Assembly: GCA_023425285.1 (NCBI GenBank)
Contig: JAFACY010000013.1
Span: forward strand, 1-60,506
From: Bacillota bacterium
GTDB taxonomy: Bacteria > Bacillota > Clostridia > Tissierellales > Sedimentibacteraceae
Length of the DNA stretch: 60,506 bases
Reading direction: 5' to 3'
Positions 8,562 through 17,257 of the stretch are shown here, one piece after another (position 1 is the stretch's first letter; each line of letters begins with the position of its first letter). The notes under the pieces were generated by a model that worked only from the letters and a program-made list of their open reading frames with translations, was not told the origin of the DNA and did no database searches. The translations under genes were made by a program, and so were the position numbers.

Positions 8562-9692
8562 TTAAGAGTAAAATATTTCGGACATTTCCCTGTGTACTGT
8601 CTTCAGCTCTTTGGGTATGTTTATCTGCTGAGGACATTTAGTTACACATTCACCGCACTCCTGACATTTATCAGCTCTTTCATTTTCTCCCGTAAAAACA
8701 AAATAACTTCTTGTTGCTATTTGCTTATTCTCTGATTTTTTATAGTCGTTATAAATATCAAATATTCCCGGTATATCAACACCGTATGGACATTCCATGC
8801 AGTAACGGCAGCCTGTGCACGGAACAGGCTTGATTTTTCTCAAATCCTGTACAACATTATCAATTGCCTTTTGTTCATCCTCATCAACAGGTCTTAGATT
8901 GGTGAATGTTTTTATGTTATCATTCAATTGCTCCATGTTTGACATTCCGCTTAAGATAATCGCCACATTCGGCAACGAAGCAACCCATCTCAGTGCCCAG
9001 GAAGCAATGCTTGCATCAGGATTATAATTTTTGAAATGCTCCATGACATGAGGAGCGAAGGAAGCCAGGAAGCCTCCCCTTACCGGTTCCATAACAAAGC
9101 AGGGTATATTTAATTTTTCTATGGTTTCATACTGAGCCTTGGCTTCATCCTCTTCCCAGTCCCAGTAATTTATCTGAAGCTGTATGAAATCCCACTTGTA
9201 TGCAGCGGCAAATTCCTTTAAAACGTCATTGCTGTCATGAAATGAAAATCCGATATGCTTTATTTTTCCCTCAGCTTTTTTCTTTGATATAAAATCATAT
9301 AAATTAAATTTTTTTACTGTTTCAATTGTTTTTTTATTTAATGAATGAAGCAGGTAAAAGTCAAAATATTCAGTATTGCATTTTTCTAATTGTTCATTAA
9401 ACAGCTTCTCAGCATCACCCTCGTTCTCCACCTTCCATACTGGCAGCTTGCTTGTGAGATAATACGTTTCTCTTTTGAATTCAGGCAGCACCCTTCCTAA
9501 AAATATTTCCGATTCACCGCCGTGATAATTATAAGCCGTATCAAAATAATTGATACCTGAATTATAGGCGTGATGTATTAATTTTTTTGCTTCCTCGAAA
9601 TCAATTTTGTCATCCTTTACAGGAAAGCGCATACAGCCATAACCTAAAAGAGGCATATTTTCCCCTAATTGTTCCACATATTTTTTATCCAT
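8562..9692 (-). CDS. Aldo/keto reductase with C-terminal 4Fe-4S domain
   Basis: A 376-residue soluble oxidoreductase. The aldo/keto reductase barrel (about residues 12-290) shows MPLLGYGCMRFP, active-site Asp and Tyr in FDTAYNYHGG, Lys in YLTSKLP and His in FYLLHSLNK. The C-terminal end has ferredoxin-like motifs, CTGCRYCMECPYGVDIP and CQECGECVTKCPQ. This architecture is common in anaerobes. The ATG at 9692 is preferred over a GTG 9 bases upstream because GAGGTGG stands at the right distance from it. Substrate unknown. Confidence 0.93.
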   Translation of the reverse strand: MDKKYVEQLGENMPLLGYGCMRFPVKDDKIDFEEAKKLIHHAYNSGINYFDTAYNYHGGESEIFLGRVLPEFKRETYYLTSKLPVWKVENEGDAEKLFNEQLEKCNTEYFDFYLLHSLNKKTIETVKKFNLYDFISKKKAEGKIKHIGFSFHDSNDVLKEFAAAYKWDFIQLQINYWDWEEDEAKAQYETIEKLNIPCFVMEPVRGGFLASFAPHVMEHFKNYNPDASIASWALRWVASLPNVAIILSGMSNMEQLNDNIKTFTNLRPVDEDEQKAIDNVVQDLRKIKPVPCTGCRYCMECPYGVDIPGIFDIYNDYKKSENKQIATRSYFVFTGENERADKCQECGECVTKCPQQINIPKELKTVHREMSEIFYS

Positions 9693-9738
9693 TTCATCCA
9701 CCTCTATTATAATTTTACATTAATTAATAATACTACTA

Positions 9739-9766
9739 ATTATAGCATTTACAGAAAAACATGCAA
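9739..9766 (-). promoter_or_regulatory. Promoter of the aldo/keto reductase gene
   Basis: On the minus strand, TTGCAT (9766-9761) and TATAAT (9744-9739) are 16 bases apart, about 45 bases before the start codon. Confidence 0.6.
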
Positions 9767-9810
9767 CCTTCAGCGTCAAACAATATAAATAAAAATATTT
9801 ATTAAAGGTC

Positions 9811-9868
9811 TTGACATTATAAAAAATGTGGTATAACATATAAATACACCCCCCACCCCGGGGGTGGG
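9811..9868 (+). promoter_or_regulatory. csoR-copA promoter and GC-rich CsoR operator
   Basis: TTGACA (9811-9816) and TATAAC (9832-9837) are 15 bases apart, a short spacer. A near-perfect palindrome CCCACCCC/GGGGgTGGG (9852-9868) follows directly, striking in this AT-rich DNA. CsoR repressors are known to bind G/C-tract inverted repeats of the ACCCC-GGGGT kind, so self-repression relieved by Cu(I) is expected. Confidence 0.75.
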
Positions 9869-9881
9869 AATGGAGGAGTTT

Positions 9882-10148
9882 ATGAGGGCTGATAAAGATA
9901 AGATAAATCGATTGTTAAAGACGGCTTCCGGTCAGATTGAAGGAATATCAAAAATGGTTGAAGAAAACAGATACTGCATGGATATTTCCAATCAGATTTT
10001 GGCAGTGCAGTCTATTTTAAAGAAAGCCAACAATGAGATACTGAAGGCACACATGCATATGTGTGTCAAACAAGCATTCAGAGAAGGCAACGAAGAAGAA
10101 AAAATTGATGAAATCATTTCATTGATTAATAAATTCAATAAGGAGTGA
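9882..10148 (+). CDS. csoR: CsoR family copper-sensing repressor
   Basis: An 88-residue all-helical repressor of the CsoR/RcnR family. The Cu(I)-ligand set Cys-His-Cys is present: Cys32 in RYCMD, His57 and Cys61 in HMHMC. It starts at ATG 9882 behind GGAGG; a GTG 18 bases upstream lies inside the palindrome and has no site. The stop overlaps the ribosome binding site of copA (AGGAGTGA), so the two genes form an operon. The GC palindrome upstream is its probable operator. Confidence 0.92.
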   Translation: MRADKDKINRLLKTASGQIEGISKMVEENRYCMDISNQILAVQSILKKANNEILKAHMHMCVKQAFREGNEEEKIDEIISLINKFNKE

Positions 10149-10152
10149 TAGC

Positions 10153-12726
10153 TTGAAAACTAAAAAATTTAATATTACAGGCATGACTTGTTCGGCGTGC
10201 TCTGCAAGGATAGAGAAAAATTTAAATAAAACTCCCGGCGTCACTGAAGTAAATGTAAATTTACTCAGCAATAATATGACGGTTAAATATGATGAAACTG
10301 TTTTAAGTGAAGGAGATATCGTCAAGGTAGTAATAAATACCGGATATGGTGCTTCATCTGCCGAAAAGAAAAAAGAAACACCGGACAAGAATGATAAAAC
10401 CGATGCGGAAAAGGAATTTATTGAAATGAAAAAGAGATTGATCATTTCATTTATATTTGCGGTGCCTCTGTTTTATATTTCAATGGGACACATGCTTAAA
10501 TGGCCTCTGCCTGACTTTTTTCACGGCAAGGCAAATTCCATAACATTTGCGTTTACACAATTTCTTTTGGCACTGCCTGTTATGATTATAAATAAAAAAT
10601 ATTACGTAGTAGGATTCAAGACATTGTTCAAAGGCTCGCCCAACATGGATTCCCTGATTGCGATAGGTACAACTGCGGCAGTTGCATACGGAGTATTTGC
10701 AATTTATAAAATAGGCTATGGTCTGGGACACATGGACATGGATATGGTAATGCAATATTCCATGGACTTGTACTTTGAATCGGCAGCCGTGATACTTGCC
10801 TTAATAACATTGGGTAAATTTTTGGAAGCAAGAGCCAAGGGCAGGACGTCAGATGCAATCAAAAAATTGATGGATTTGTCTCCGAAGACAGCACTTGTTG
10901 AAAGAGACGGACAGGAAATTGAAATACCTGTTGAAGAGGTTGAAAAAGGAGATATTGTAATAGTTAAGCCCGGACAGTCGGTACCTGTTGACGGAACTAT
11001 AATATTCGGCAGCTCATCCATAGACGAGTCCATGCTAACAGGCGAGAGCATCCCTGTGGAAAGAAAAGTCGGTGACAAGGTAATAGGTGCCAGCATCAAC
11101 AAATCGGGATATTTTAAATTCGAAGCACAAAATGTCGGTGATGACACAACATTATCTCAGATAATAAAACTGGTTGAGGAAGCAAGCTCATCAAAGGCTC
11201 CGATATCAAAGCTGGCAGATAAAATAAGCAGTGTATTCGTTCCGATTGTTATAAGCATTGCGGTTATTTCAACTATAGCGTGGCTTATAGCAGGTGCAAC
11301 CTTTGAATTTGCACTTTCCATAGGAATTGCTGTATTGGTAATTTCCTGCCCCTGTGCGCTGGGTCTCGCGACACCGACGGCCATAATGGTAGGCACGGGA
11401 AAGGGAGCGGAAAACGGAATATTGATTAAATCGGCAGAAGCCCTTGAGATAGCACATCAGGTAAAAACCGTCGTGATGGATAAGACCGGAACAATTACCG
11501 AAGGAAAACCGAGAGTTACCGACATAATAGTGAATGGTATAGATGAAGCAGAAATGCTTAAAATTTCCGCATCGGCGGAGAAAAGCTCCGAGCATCCACT
11601 GGCAGATGCGGTGGTTGAAGAAGCAAATAAAAGAAATTTGGATTTATACAATGTGACAGGCTTTGAAGCTATACCCGGACAGGGTCTCGAAGCAACAGTC
11701 AATGATACAAAATACTATATAGGAAACTTAAGACTGATAAATAATAAAAATATCAATATTAATAACTTTGAAGAAAAAAGCTCGAAATTAGCCGATGAAG
11801 CAAAAACACCGTTATACTTTGCGGATGAAAAAAATGTATTGGGCATCATAGCTGTTGCCGATGTGGTGAAGCCAACCAGTCTTAAAGCTATCCAGGAATT
11901 TGAAGCTATGGGAATTGAAGTTGTAATGCTGACAGGAGACAATAAAAAGACAGCCGAAGCCATAAGAAAGCAGCTTGGTATTACAAGAGCAATAGCTGAG
12001 GTTATCCCGCAGGACAAGGAAAGAGAAATAAGAAATATCCAGGAGCAGGGCAGAAAGGTTGCCATGATAGGTGACGGTATAAACGATGCACCTGCACTTG
12101 CAAGAGCAGATGTGGGTATAGCCATAGGCGCGGGAACTGATGTTGCCATTGAATCGGCAGACATCGTCCTCATAAGGAGTGACCTGTTGGATGCTGTTAC
12201 AGCGGTTCAACTCAGCCATGCAACCATCAGAAACATCAAACAGAATTTATTCTGGGCATTCATTTACAACACGATTGGTATACCTCTGGCGGCAGGAGTG
12301 TTCTACGGATTGCTTCAATGGAAGCTGAATCCTATGTTCGCAGCCGGAGCAATGAGTCTGAGCTCAGTATCGGTTGTATCCAATGCACTGAGATTAAAAT
12401 TCTTTAAACCAATAAGAACAAATAATGATACCAGTATTAATAAGGAATCAAACAATGATGAAATAAAAGTCAATGTTGAATCTTTATCAGATAAATCAAA
12501 TAATACAAATAATGGAGGAAATAACATGAAAAAGACATTTATAGTTGAAGGAATGAGCTGCGGACATTGCAAGGCAGCAGTTGAAAAAGCATTAAAATCA
12601 GTTGACGGAGTTGAAAACGCAGCAGTTGATTTACAAAGCAAGACAGCAGAAGTAACATTATCAGGCGAAGTAAATGATAATGTTCTGAAAAAAGCAATCA
12701 CAGACGCAGGCTATGAAGTAGCATAA
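10153..12726 (+). CDS. copA: Copper-exporting P1B-type ATPase CopA fused in frame to a C-terminal CopZ-like domain
   Basis: An 857-residue Cu(I) export pump of the inner membrane, starting at TTG behind AGGAG. In order: one N-terminal HMA domain (GMTCSAC, Cys13/Cys16), TM helices, actuator domain with TGES, the membrane metal site SCPCALG (Cys399/Cys401), the phosphorylated Asp443 in DKTGT, and GDGINDAPAL. Ordinary CopA would end near residue 755 after LRLKFFKP. Here an Asn/Ser-rich linker of about 35 residues leads into a second HMA domain with GMSCGHC, which reads as a complete CopZ chaperone. An internal GGAGG and ATG precede that domain (see copZ). Confidence 0.95.
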   Translation: MKTKKFNITGMTCSACSARIEKNLNKTPGVTEVNVNLLSNNMTVKYDETVLSEGDIVKVVINTGYGASSAEKKKETPDKNDKTDAEKEFIEMKKRLIISFIFAVPLFYISMGHMLKWPLPDFFHGKANSITFAFTQFLLALPVMIINKKYYVVGFKTLFKGSPNMDSLIAIGTTAAVAYGVFAIYKIGYGLGHMDMDMVMQYSMDLYFESAAVILALITLGKFLEARAKGRTSDAIKKLMDLSPKTALVERDGQEIEIPVEEVEKGDIVIVKPGQSVPVDGTIIFGSSSIDESMLTGESIPVERKVGDKVIGASINKSGYFKFEAQNVGDDTTLSQIIKLVEEASSSKAPISKLADKISSVFVPIVISIAVISTIAWLIAGATFEFALSIGIAVLVISCPCALGLATPTAIMVGTGKGAENGILIKSAEALEIAHQVKTVVMDKTGTITEGKPRVTDIIVNGIDEAEMLKISASAEKSSEHPLADAVVEEANKRNLDLYNVTGFEAIPGQGLEATVNDTKYYIGNLRLINNKNININNFEEKSSKLADEAKTPLYFADEKNVLGIIAVADVVKPTSLKAIQEFEAMGIEVVMLTGDNKKTAEAIRKQLGITRAIAEVIPQDKEREIRNIQEQGRKVAMIGDGINDAPALARADVGIAIGAGTDVAIESADIVLIRSDLLDAVTAVQLSHATIRNIKQNLFWAFIYNTIGIPLAAGVFYGLLQWKLNPMFAAGAMSLSSVSVVSNALRLKFFKPIRTNNDTSINKESNNDEIKVNVESLSDKSNNTNNGGNNMKKTFIVEGMSCGHCKAAVEKALKSVDGVENAAVDLQSKTAEVTLSGEVNDNVLKKAITDAGYEVA
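12526..12726 (+). CDS. copZ: CopZ-like copper chaperone from an internal start inside copA
   Basis: A 66-residue HMA protein beginning MKKTFIVEGMSCGHC, the length and start of free CopZ. The ATG at 12526 has a near-ideal ribosome binding site (GGAGG at 12514-12518, 7 bases away). It is in frame with copA (codon 792) with no stop between. The same mRNA could therefore give both the fused pump and the free chaperone that delivers Cu(I) to CopA. The residues NNGGNN in the linker are the translated ribosome binding site, which suggests that copA lost its stop codon. Separate translation is an inference. Confidence 0.7.
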   Translation: MKKTFIVEGMSCGHCKAAVEKALKSVDGVENAAVDLQSKTAEVTLSGEVNDNVLKKAITDAGYEVA

Positions 12727-12742
12727 TAAAATAACAGAAAAC

Positions 12743-12787
12743 AATAAGGACAGTTCTTCTGATTCAAACAAAAGAACTGTCCTTATT
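12743..12787. terminator. Bidirectional terminator between copA and valS
   Basis: A perfect 16-base stem (AATAAGGACAGTTCTT with AAGAACTGTCCTTATT), T-rich on the copA side and A-rich on the other, between two convergent genes. Confidence 0.9.
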
Positions 12788-12791
12788 TTAT

Positions 12792-15143
12792 TTATTCAAA
12801 AATATAGTCTACTTTTTTTGCATGTGTGCATGCCTTAATATCATTTTCCGTACGTATAAACCAATCTTTAAAACTCTTGTTTGTACGGATGTTGAGAACG
12901 TCCATTTCTGTGAGCATGGAAAGATTATGCTCTGACTTATACTTTCGCATTTCAAATATAACAGCTTTCAGTTCTTCTCCGAATAAGATAATCTCATTGT
13001 CTGTGATAGAGGGCTTAACCCAATGCGTTAAATGAATCGAAGCTTCTTCTTCATATTGCAGGAAAAACTCCTGATAAATATATTCGGTTATATGTGGTAC
13101 ATAGATGGCATACAGCTTTATAATGTTTAACAGTGCATAGTACAAGGCATGTTGACCGCTTTTTCGTTCTTCCGTACCGTGAATATCCGGTTTGTAAAGT
13201 CGTTCCTTTACAATTTCAATATAATTATCGCAGAAATCCCTCCAAAACAAATTATCAATTTCATGCTTTGCAGCTCCGATTTCATATTCGCATAACAGTC
13301 TTGCTGCATTTATGGCAGTTTCATTTACTCTCTCCACAATCCACCTGTCAACGGGCAAAAGCTCCGGCGTATGTCCGTGATCAATATCCTTTAAATGTGA
13401 TATGGAGAATTTAGAAGCGTTCCATAATTTGGTTATAAACCGTTTGGAAGCTTCCAGCTCATCCGGAGAAAAAAATGTATCTGTTCCGAGACGTGCGCCT
13501 GCCGTCCAATACCTCAGTACGTCAGCAGAATGAGTGGAAATTAAATATTTTGGATCAAGCTCATTGTTATTTTTTGACTTGCTGATTTTTTCTCCCTTTT
13601 TGGCAAGGACGAATCCGCATATCATCAGATCCTTCCAGGGTATTCCTCCCGTGTGGTACAGACTTCGTACTATTGTGTAAAAGGTCCATGTCCGTATGAT
13701 TTCATGGGCATGAGTACGCATGCTCATGGGTATGAGCTTCAACCCCAGTCGCTCATTGATCTGAGGAGTGATACTTGAGGTTGCCCATGTGTCAAAAACC
13801 GCACTTTCAGGTACAAATTCACTACATCCGCACTGACAAACACCATTATATTCTGTTTCAAGCGGATTGGCAGGAAGCTTATCTTTTTCGGCAAAGACAG
13901 GAGTACCGCACTCCTTGCAATACCACACCGGAAAAGGAACACCAAAATATCGTTGACGGGAAATACACCAATCCCACTTCAGATTTTCAACCCATGCAGT
14001 ATAACGGTTTTTCATGTTGGCAGGATACCAGTTTATTTCATCGGCAGCTTTCAAAAATCGTTCACGCTCACTTAATATATCTATATACCATTGACGCGAG
14101 GGTATAATTTCAACAGCCTTTCCGCAGCGCTCATGTGTACCTACGGTATGTGTTATAATCTCACTTTTAAGCAATAATCGCTGCTCATCAAGCAAACGGA
14201 TAATTGTTTTCCGTGCCTCGGAAATATTTAAGCCCCCTATATACGGAACATCACCATCAACGGTTCCGTCCGGCAGAATGACCTTACGATATGGAAGGCT
14301 GTGCTCATCATACCACTCGGCATCGGTGCTGTCACCAAAGGTGGCGCACATAACCACACCTGTGCCCTTGTTAATGTCAACTTTTTTATCTGTGTAAACA
14401 GGAATTTCATAATTATAAAGCGGAACTACAGCCGATTTTCCGACATATTGACTGTACCTTTCATCATCAGGATTTACAAACAGACAAACACATCCATAAA
14501 GTAATTCGGGACGGGTTGTGGCAACCTCAAGTGGATATCCCTCAACATAAAAGGGAACATAATTAAATGTGCTTTCAATGTCTGTCGTATCAAGCTCTGC
14601 CTGAGCTATTGATGTCCTGCATTCGGTACACCACAAAACAGGAGACTCCTTTGTATATGCCTTTTTCATTTTAACAAGCTCTAAAAACAGTTCCTGTGAG
14701 ATTTTCTGTACATCGGTACTTATGGTCTGATATTCAGATGCCCAATCTACAGAGAACCCAAGGGAATTCCAGAATGCCTTAAATTCATTTTCATATTTTG
14801 CTGTCGTGTGACGGCATTTTTCAATAAACTCACTGCGAGGCAGTGAATTTGCACGTATACCCTCTTCACGCTCAACAAGCCGCTCGGTGGGCAGACCGTT
14901 ATCGTCAAAACCAAAGGGATAAAAAACATTTTGCTCCTGCATACGGCGAAAACGTGCAACCATCTCAGCCTGTGTATAAGAAAAAAGATGACCGATGTGC
15001 AGACTGCCGCTGACTGTGGGCGGTGGAGTGTCGATAGAATAAATTTCTCCTGTTGCATTAGGGTTAAATTTATAAATTTGTTTTTGTTCCCAAAGTTCCT
15101 GCATTTGCTTTTCAATTTGTGTAAAATCGTAACGCTTTTCCAT
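12792..15143 (-). CDS. valS: Valyl-tRNA synthetase, archaeal-type
   Basis: A 783-residue class I synthetase that charges tRNA-Val. The HIGH region reads PPPTVSGSLHIGH (residues 40-52); typical bacterial ValRS has PPPNVTGxLHMGH, so this is the archaeal-like form. The CP1 editing domain has EVATTRPELLYG. A zinc ribbon is seen in CTEC and CKEC...CQCGC. The KMSKS signature is KISKS (519-523). The C-terminal coiled coil of standard ValRS is missing, which explains the length (about 880 is usual). A Val-type T-box precedes it. It may be a second, laterally acquired copy; the rest of the genome would have to show whether a bacterial-type valS also exists. Confidence 0.92.
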   Translation of the reverse strand: MEKRYDFTQIEKQMQELWEQKQIYKFNPNATGEIYSIDTPPPTVSGSLHIGHLFSYTQAEMVARFRRMQEQNVFYPFGFDDNGLPTERLVEREEGIRANSLPRSEFIEKCRHTTAKYENEFKAFWNSLGFSVDWASEYQTISTDVQKISQELFLELVKMKKAYTKESPVLWCTECRTSIAQAELDTTDIESTFNYVPFYVEGYPLEVATTRPELLYGCVCLFVNPDDERYSQYVGKSAVVPLYNYEIPVYTDKKVDINKGTGVVMCATFGDSTDAEWYDEHSLPYRKVILPDGTVDGDVPYIGGLNISEARKTIIRLLDEQRLLLKSEIITHTVGTHERCGKAVEIIPSRQWYIDILSERERFLKAADEINWYPANMKNRYTAWVENLKWDWCISRQRYFGVPFPVWYCKECGTPVFAEKDKLPANPLETEYNGVCQCGCSEFVPESAVFDTWATSSITPQINERLGLKLIPMSMRTHAHEIIRTWTFYTIVRSLYHTGGIPWKDLMICGFVLAKKGEKISKSKNNNELDPKYLISTHSADVLRYWTAGARLGTDTFFSPDELEASKRFITKLWNASKFSISHLKDIDHGHTPELLPVDRWIVERVNETAINAARLLCEYEIGAAKHEIDNLFWRDFCDNYIEIVKERLYKPDIHGTEERKSGQHALYYALLNIIKLYAIYVPHITEYIYQEFFLQYEEEASIHLTHWVKPSITDNEIILFGEELKAVIFEMRKYKSEHNLSMLTEMDVLNIRTNKSFKDWFIRTENDIKACTHAKKVDYIFE

Positions 15144-15181
15144 AGAAAATCCTCCGAATTATAGATTTAACTAAATACAAT

Positions 15182-15475
15182 AAAAAAATCCCAAGCAGTT
15201 TACTGCTTGGGACGAACATTTATTGTCCGTGGTACCACCCAAATTCAGAGAATAATCTCTGCACTCTGACGATGCGGGATAGTCATATACCATCCGATAC
15301 CGCTTTCCTTATGACGGTGGAAACTCCGTTGAAGCCTACTTGAAATTAATCCGTTCGGTTCACAGCTCAGAGGCTACCTTCCATGCTTTCATCATGAGAG
15401 CTTACACCAGCCGCTCCCTCTCTCTAAATCAGAAAGAATGTACTCCTCCTCGTCAATGCCTTTATTGTATTTAAT
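15182..15475 (-). promoter_or_regulatory. T-box leader, valine-type, of valS
   Basis: Minus-strand leader of about 290 bases. Stem I contains the GAGAGGGAGCGGCTGG region. The likely specifier is GTA (15377-15375) in AAGGTAGCCTC, which reads valine. The T-box GGGTGGTACCACGG is at 15240-15227. The terminator is a strong hairpin TCCCAAGCAGT/ACTGCTTGGGA followed by seven T (15212-15182). Specifier and gene agree, so uncharged tRNA-Val should raise valS expression. Confidence 0.92.
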
Positions 15476-15482
15476 TTTAAAT

Positions 15483-15511
15483 ATGATAGCATATTCTGCT
15501 TACGTATGCAA
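15483..15511 (-). promoter_or_regulatory. Promoter of the valS T-box transcript
   Basis: Minus strand: -35 TTGCAT (15511-15506), 17-base spacer, -10 TATCAT (15488-15483). Confidence 0.65.
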
Positions 15512-15691
15512 GACGCAAAATTATTTTGTCTCTGAAAATTATTGAATGCTGATATTTCTTATTCTATGAGCATGATTATTATGTGTTAATACTATTTTTT
15601 ATTTATGAATGAAACAAATAACCTCTAAAATTTCTGTTTTATGGTATAATGCATATATCCAATAAATCTAAAATATAGTCAGGGGATTGTT

Positions 15692-16753
15692 ATGAGATAT
15701 AAACTTTTGATTTTGCTGCCTGTTTCGTTGGCTTTGACATTACTTGCTAAATACAGTATCAGTTTTGCGGAATTTTATGCTTTGAAAATATATCCTGTTT
15801 TTGCAGGTGCAGTGTCTTTTTTTACATCAAGGATTAAGTTTTCATTGGCGGAATTTGTTGTAATTATCTTAATTATAGGACTGATTGTATACTTTTTATT
15901 TGCGGTGATAAAGTCGGTATCGGAAAAGGACATGAATTATATTAAAGGCTTTATACTGAATACAGCAGTGGCAATGAGCATCATATATTTTTTGTTTGTA
16001 CTGTTCTGCGGTATCAATTATCACAGAAATGAGTTTACATACTACAGCGGGCTGGAAATCAGGGAAGCATCGACAAATGATTTGATAAATTTATGTGAAA
16101 TACTTATAGCTGATGCAAATGAAGCGAGAGGGAAACTGAATACGGGCAGTGAGAGAACGGCAGAGCTTTTTGATGAGGATTATTACAAGGTTGCCGCAAG
16201 AGCTAAGAATTCCTTTGAGAGTTCGGCAGAAAAATACAGTGTATTAAAAGGAAGGTATCCTGCTCCCAAGCCGGTGATGTTTTCTGAGTTCATGTCTCAT
16301 ATGGGTATAACCGGTATCTTCTTTCCGTTTACATTTGAAGCAAATGTCAATGTTGATATACCACCATACCAGCTTCCTTCTGTGATGCTCCATGAATTGG
16401 TGCATCTGAGAGGATTCATGCGTGAGGATGAAGCAAATTTCATATCGTATTTAGCATGCATCAATTCAGGCTTTGATGATTTTTATTACAGCGGTACGAT
16501 GCTCGCCTTATCCTACGGCATGAATGCGCTTTACAGAGAAGATTATGAGGAGTTTGCAAGGCTGTATGACAAATATTCTCAGGATGTGAAAAATGATCTG
16601 AAATATTCATATGATTATTGGAAGAGATTTGAAGGTAAGACAGCGGAAATATCAAACAAGGTGAATGATACTTATTTAAAAGCCAACAGTCAGAAGGACG
16701 GGGTTAAAAGCTACGGAAGAATGGTTGATTTACTGATTGCATACTACAATTAA
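15692..16753 (+). CDS. DUF3810 membrane protein with HExxH motif
   Basis: A 353-residue protein with three hydrophobic segments near the N-terminus (about residues 4-25, 50-72, 88-108), followed by a large domain. It contains HELVH (residues 234-238) and a downstream acidic stretch REDEANF, an arrangement typical of zinc metallopeptidases with a third glutamate ligand. The overall pattern matches the DUF3810 family. It would be membrane-anchored; substrate and role are unknown. It stands alone between the valS leader and a DUF1540 gene, with a plain site (AGGGGAT) before the ATG. Confidence 0.8.
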   Translation: MRYKLLILLPVSLALTLLAKYSISFAEFYALKIYPVFAGAVSFFTSRIKFSLAEFVVIILIIGLIVYFLFAVIKSVSEKDMNYIKGFILNTAVAMSIIYFLFVLFCGINYHRNEFTYYSGLEIREASTNDLINLCEILIADANEARGKLNTGSERTAELFDEDYYKVAARAKNSFESSAEKYSVLKGRYPAPKPVMFSEFMSHMGITGIFFPFTFEANVNVDIPPYQLPSVMLHELVHLRGFMREDEANFISYLACINSGFDDFYYSGTMLALSYGMNALYREDYEEFARLYDKYSQDVKNDLKYSYDYWKRFEGKTAEISNKVNDTYLKANSQKDGVKSYGRMVDLLIAYYN

Positions 16754-16821
16754 AAATAAAGTATTATAATAATTTGTTAACTGGATAAACTAATGAAAAA
16801 TAACATTAAAAGGAGAATATA

Positions 16822-17142
16822 ATGGCACATATAGTTTGTACAGTATCAAATTGTTACTTTAATAAAAGAGAAGGGTGTACTGCACCTGCGTTGGATGTTG
16901 ACGGCAAGCATGCCGAGGAAAGCCGTTTTACATGCTGTGACACGTTTATAGAGCAAAAACCCGGTGTCAGAAGCTCACTGAGCGAACCGAAAAGCAATAC
17001 CTCAATAAGCTGTAAGGCTGCTCACTGTGTATATAATGAAGATAAAAAATGTGAAGCTGACAGGATTGTGGTGAATGGCAAGAATGCAGCCAATCCAGAG
17101 GAAACCTGCTGCAGCACCTTCATGCCTCCTGAGTTTAAATAA
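16822..17142 (+). CDS. DUF1540 cysteine-rich small protein
   Basis: A 106-residue protein made of two similar cysteine-rich halves: VCTVSNCYFNKREGCTA...CCDTF and SCKAAHCVYNEDKKCEA...CCSTF. Each half has five cysteines in the spacing of DUF1540, small proteins widespread in Clostridia that may bind metal. No function is established. AAAGGAG precedes the ATG. The gene ends at a clear terminator and so is probably expressed alone or with the DUF3810 gene. Confidence 0.85.
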   Translation: MAHIVCTVSNCYFNKREGCTAPALDVDGKHAEESRFTCCDTFIEQKPGVRSSLSEPKSNTSISCKAAHCVYNEDKKCEADRIVVNGKNAANPEETCCSTFMPPEFK

Positions 17143-17149
17143 TGAAATT

Positions 17150-17188
17150 AAGGGTATCAAAGAATTATCTTTGATGCCCTTGCTTTTT
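17150..17188 (+). terminator. Terminator after the DUF1540 gene
   Basis: A 14-base stem AAGGGTATCAAAGA/TCTTTGATGCCCTT (one G-T pair) followed by GCTTTTTGG. Confidence 0.8.
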
Positions 17189-17257
17189 GGGAACAAAATA
17201 ATATAAATAAACGTCTAAATGATAATAAAGACTATAATTTTAAGGAAGGAGAAAAAC

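Noticed and set aside
10716..12701. Several open frames of 80-150 codons on the minus strand
   Set aside because: They lie opposite copA, whose frame has all P-type ATPase motifs; they are frame shadows.
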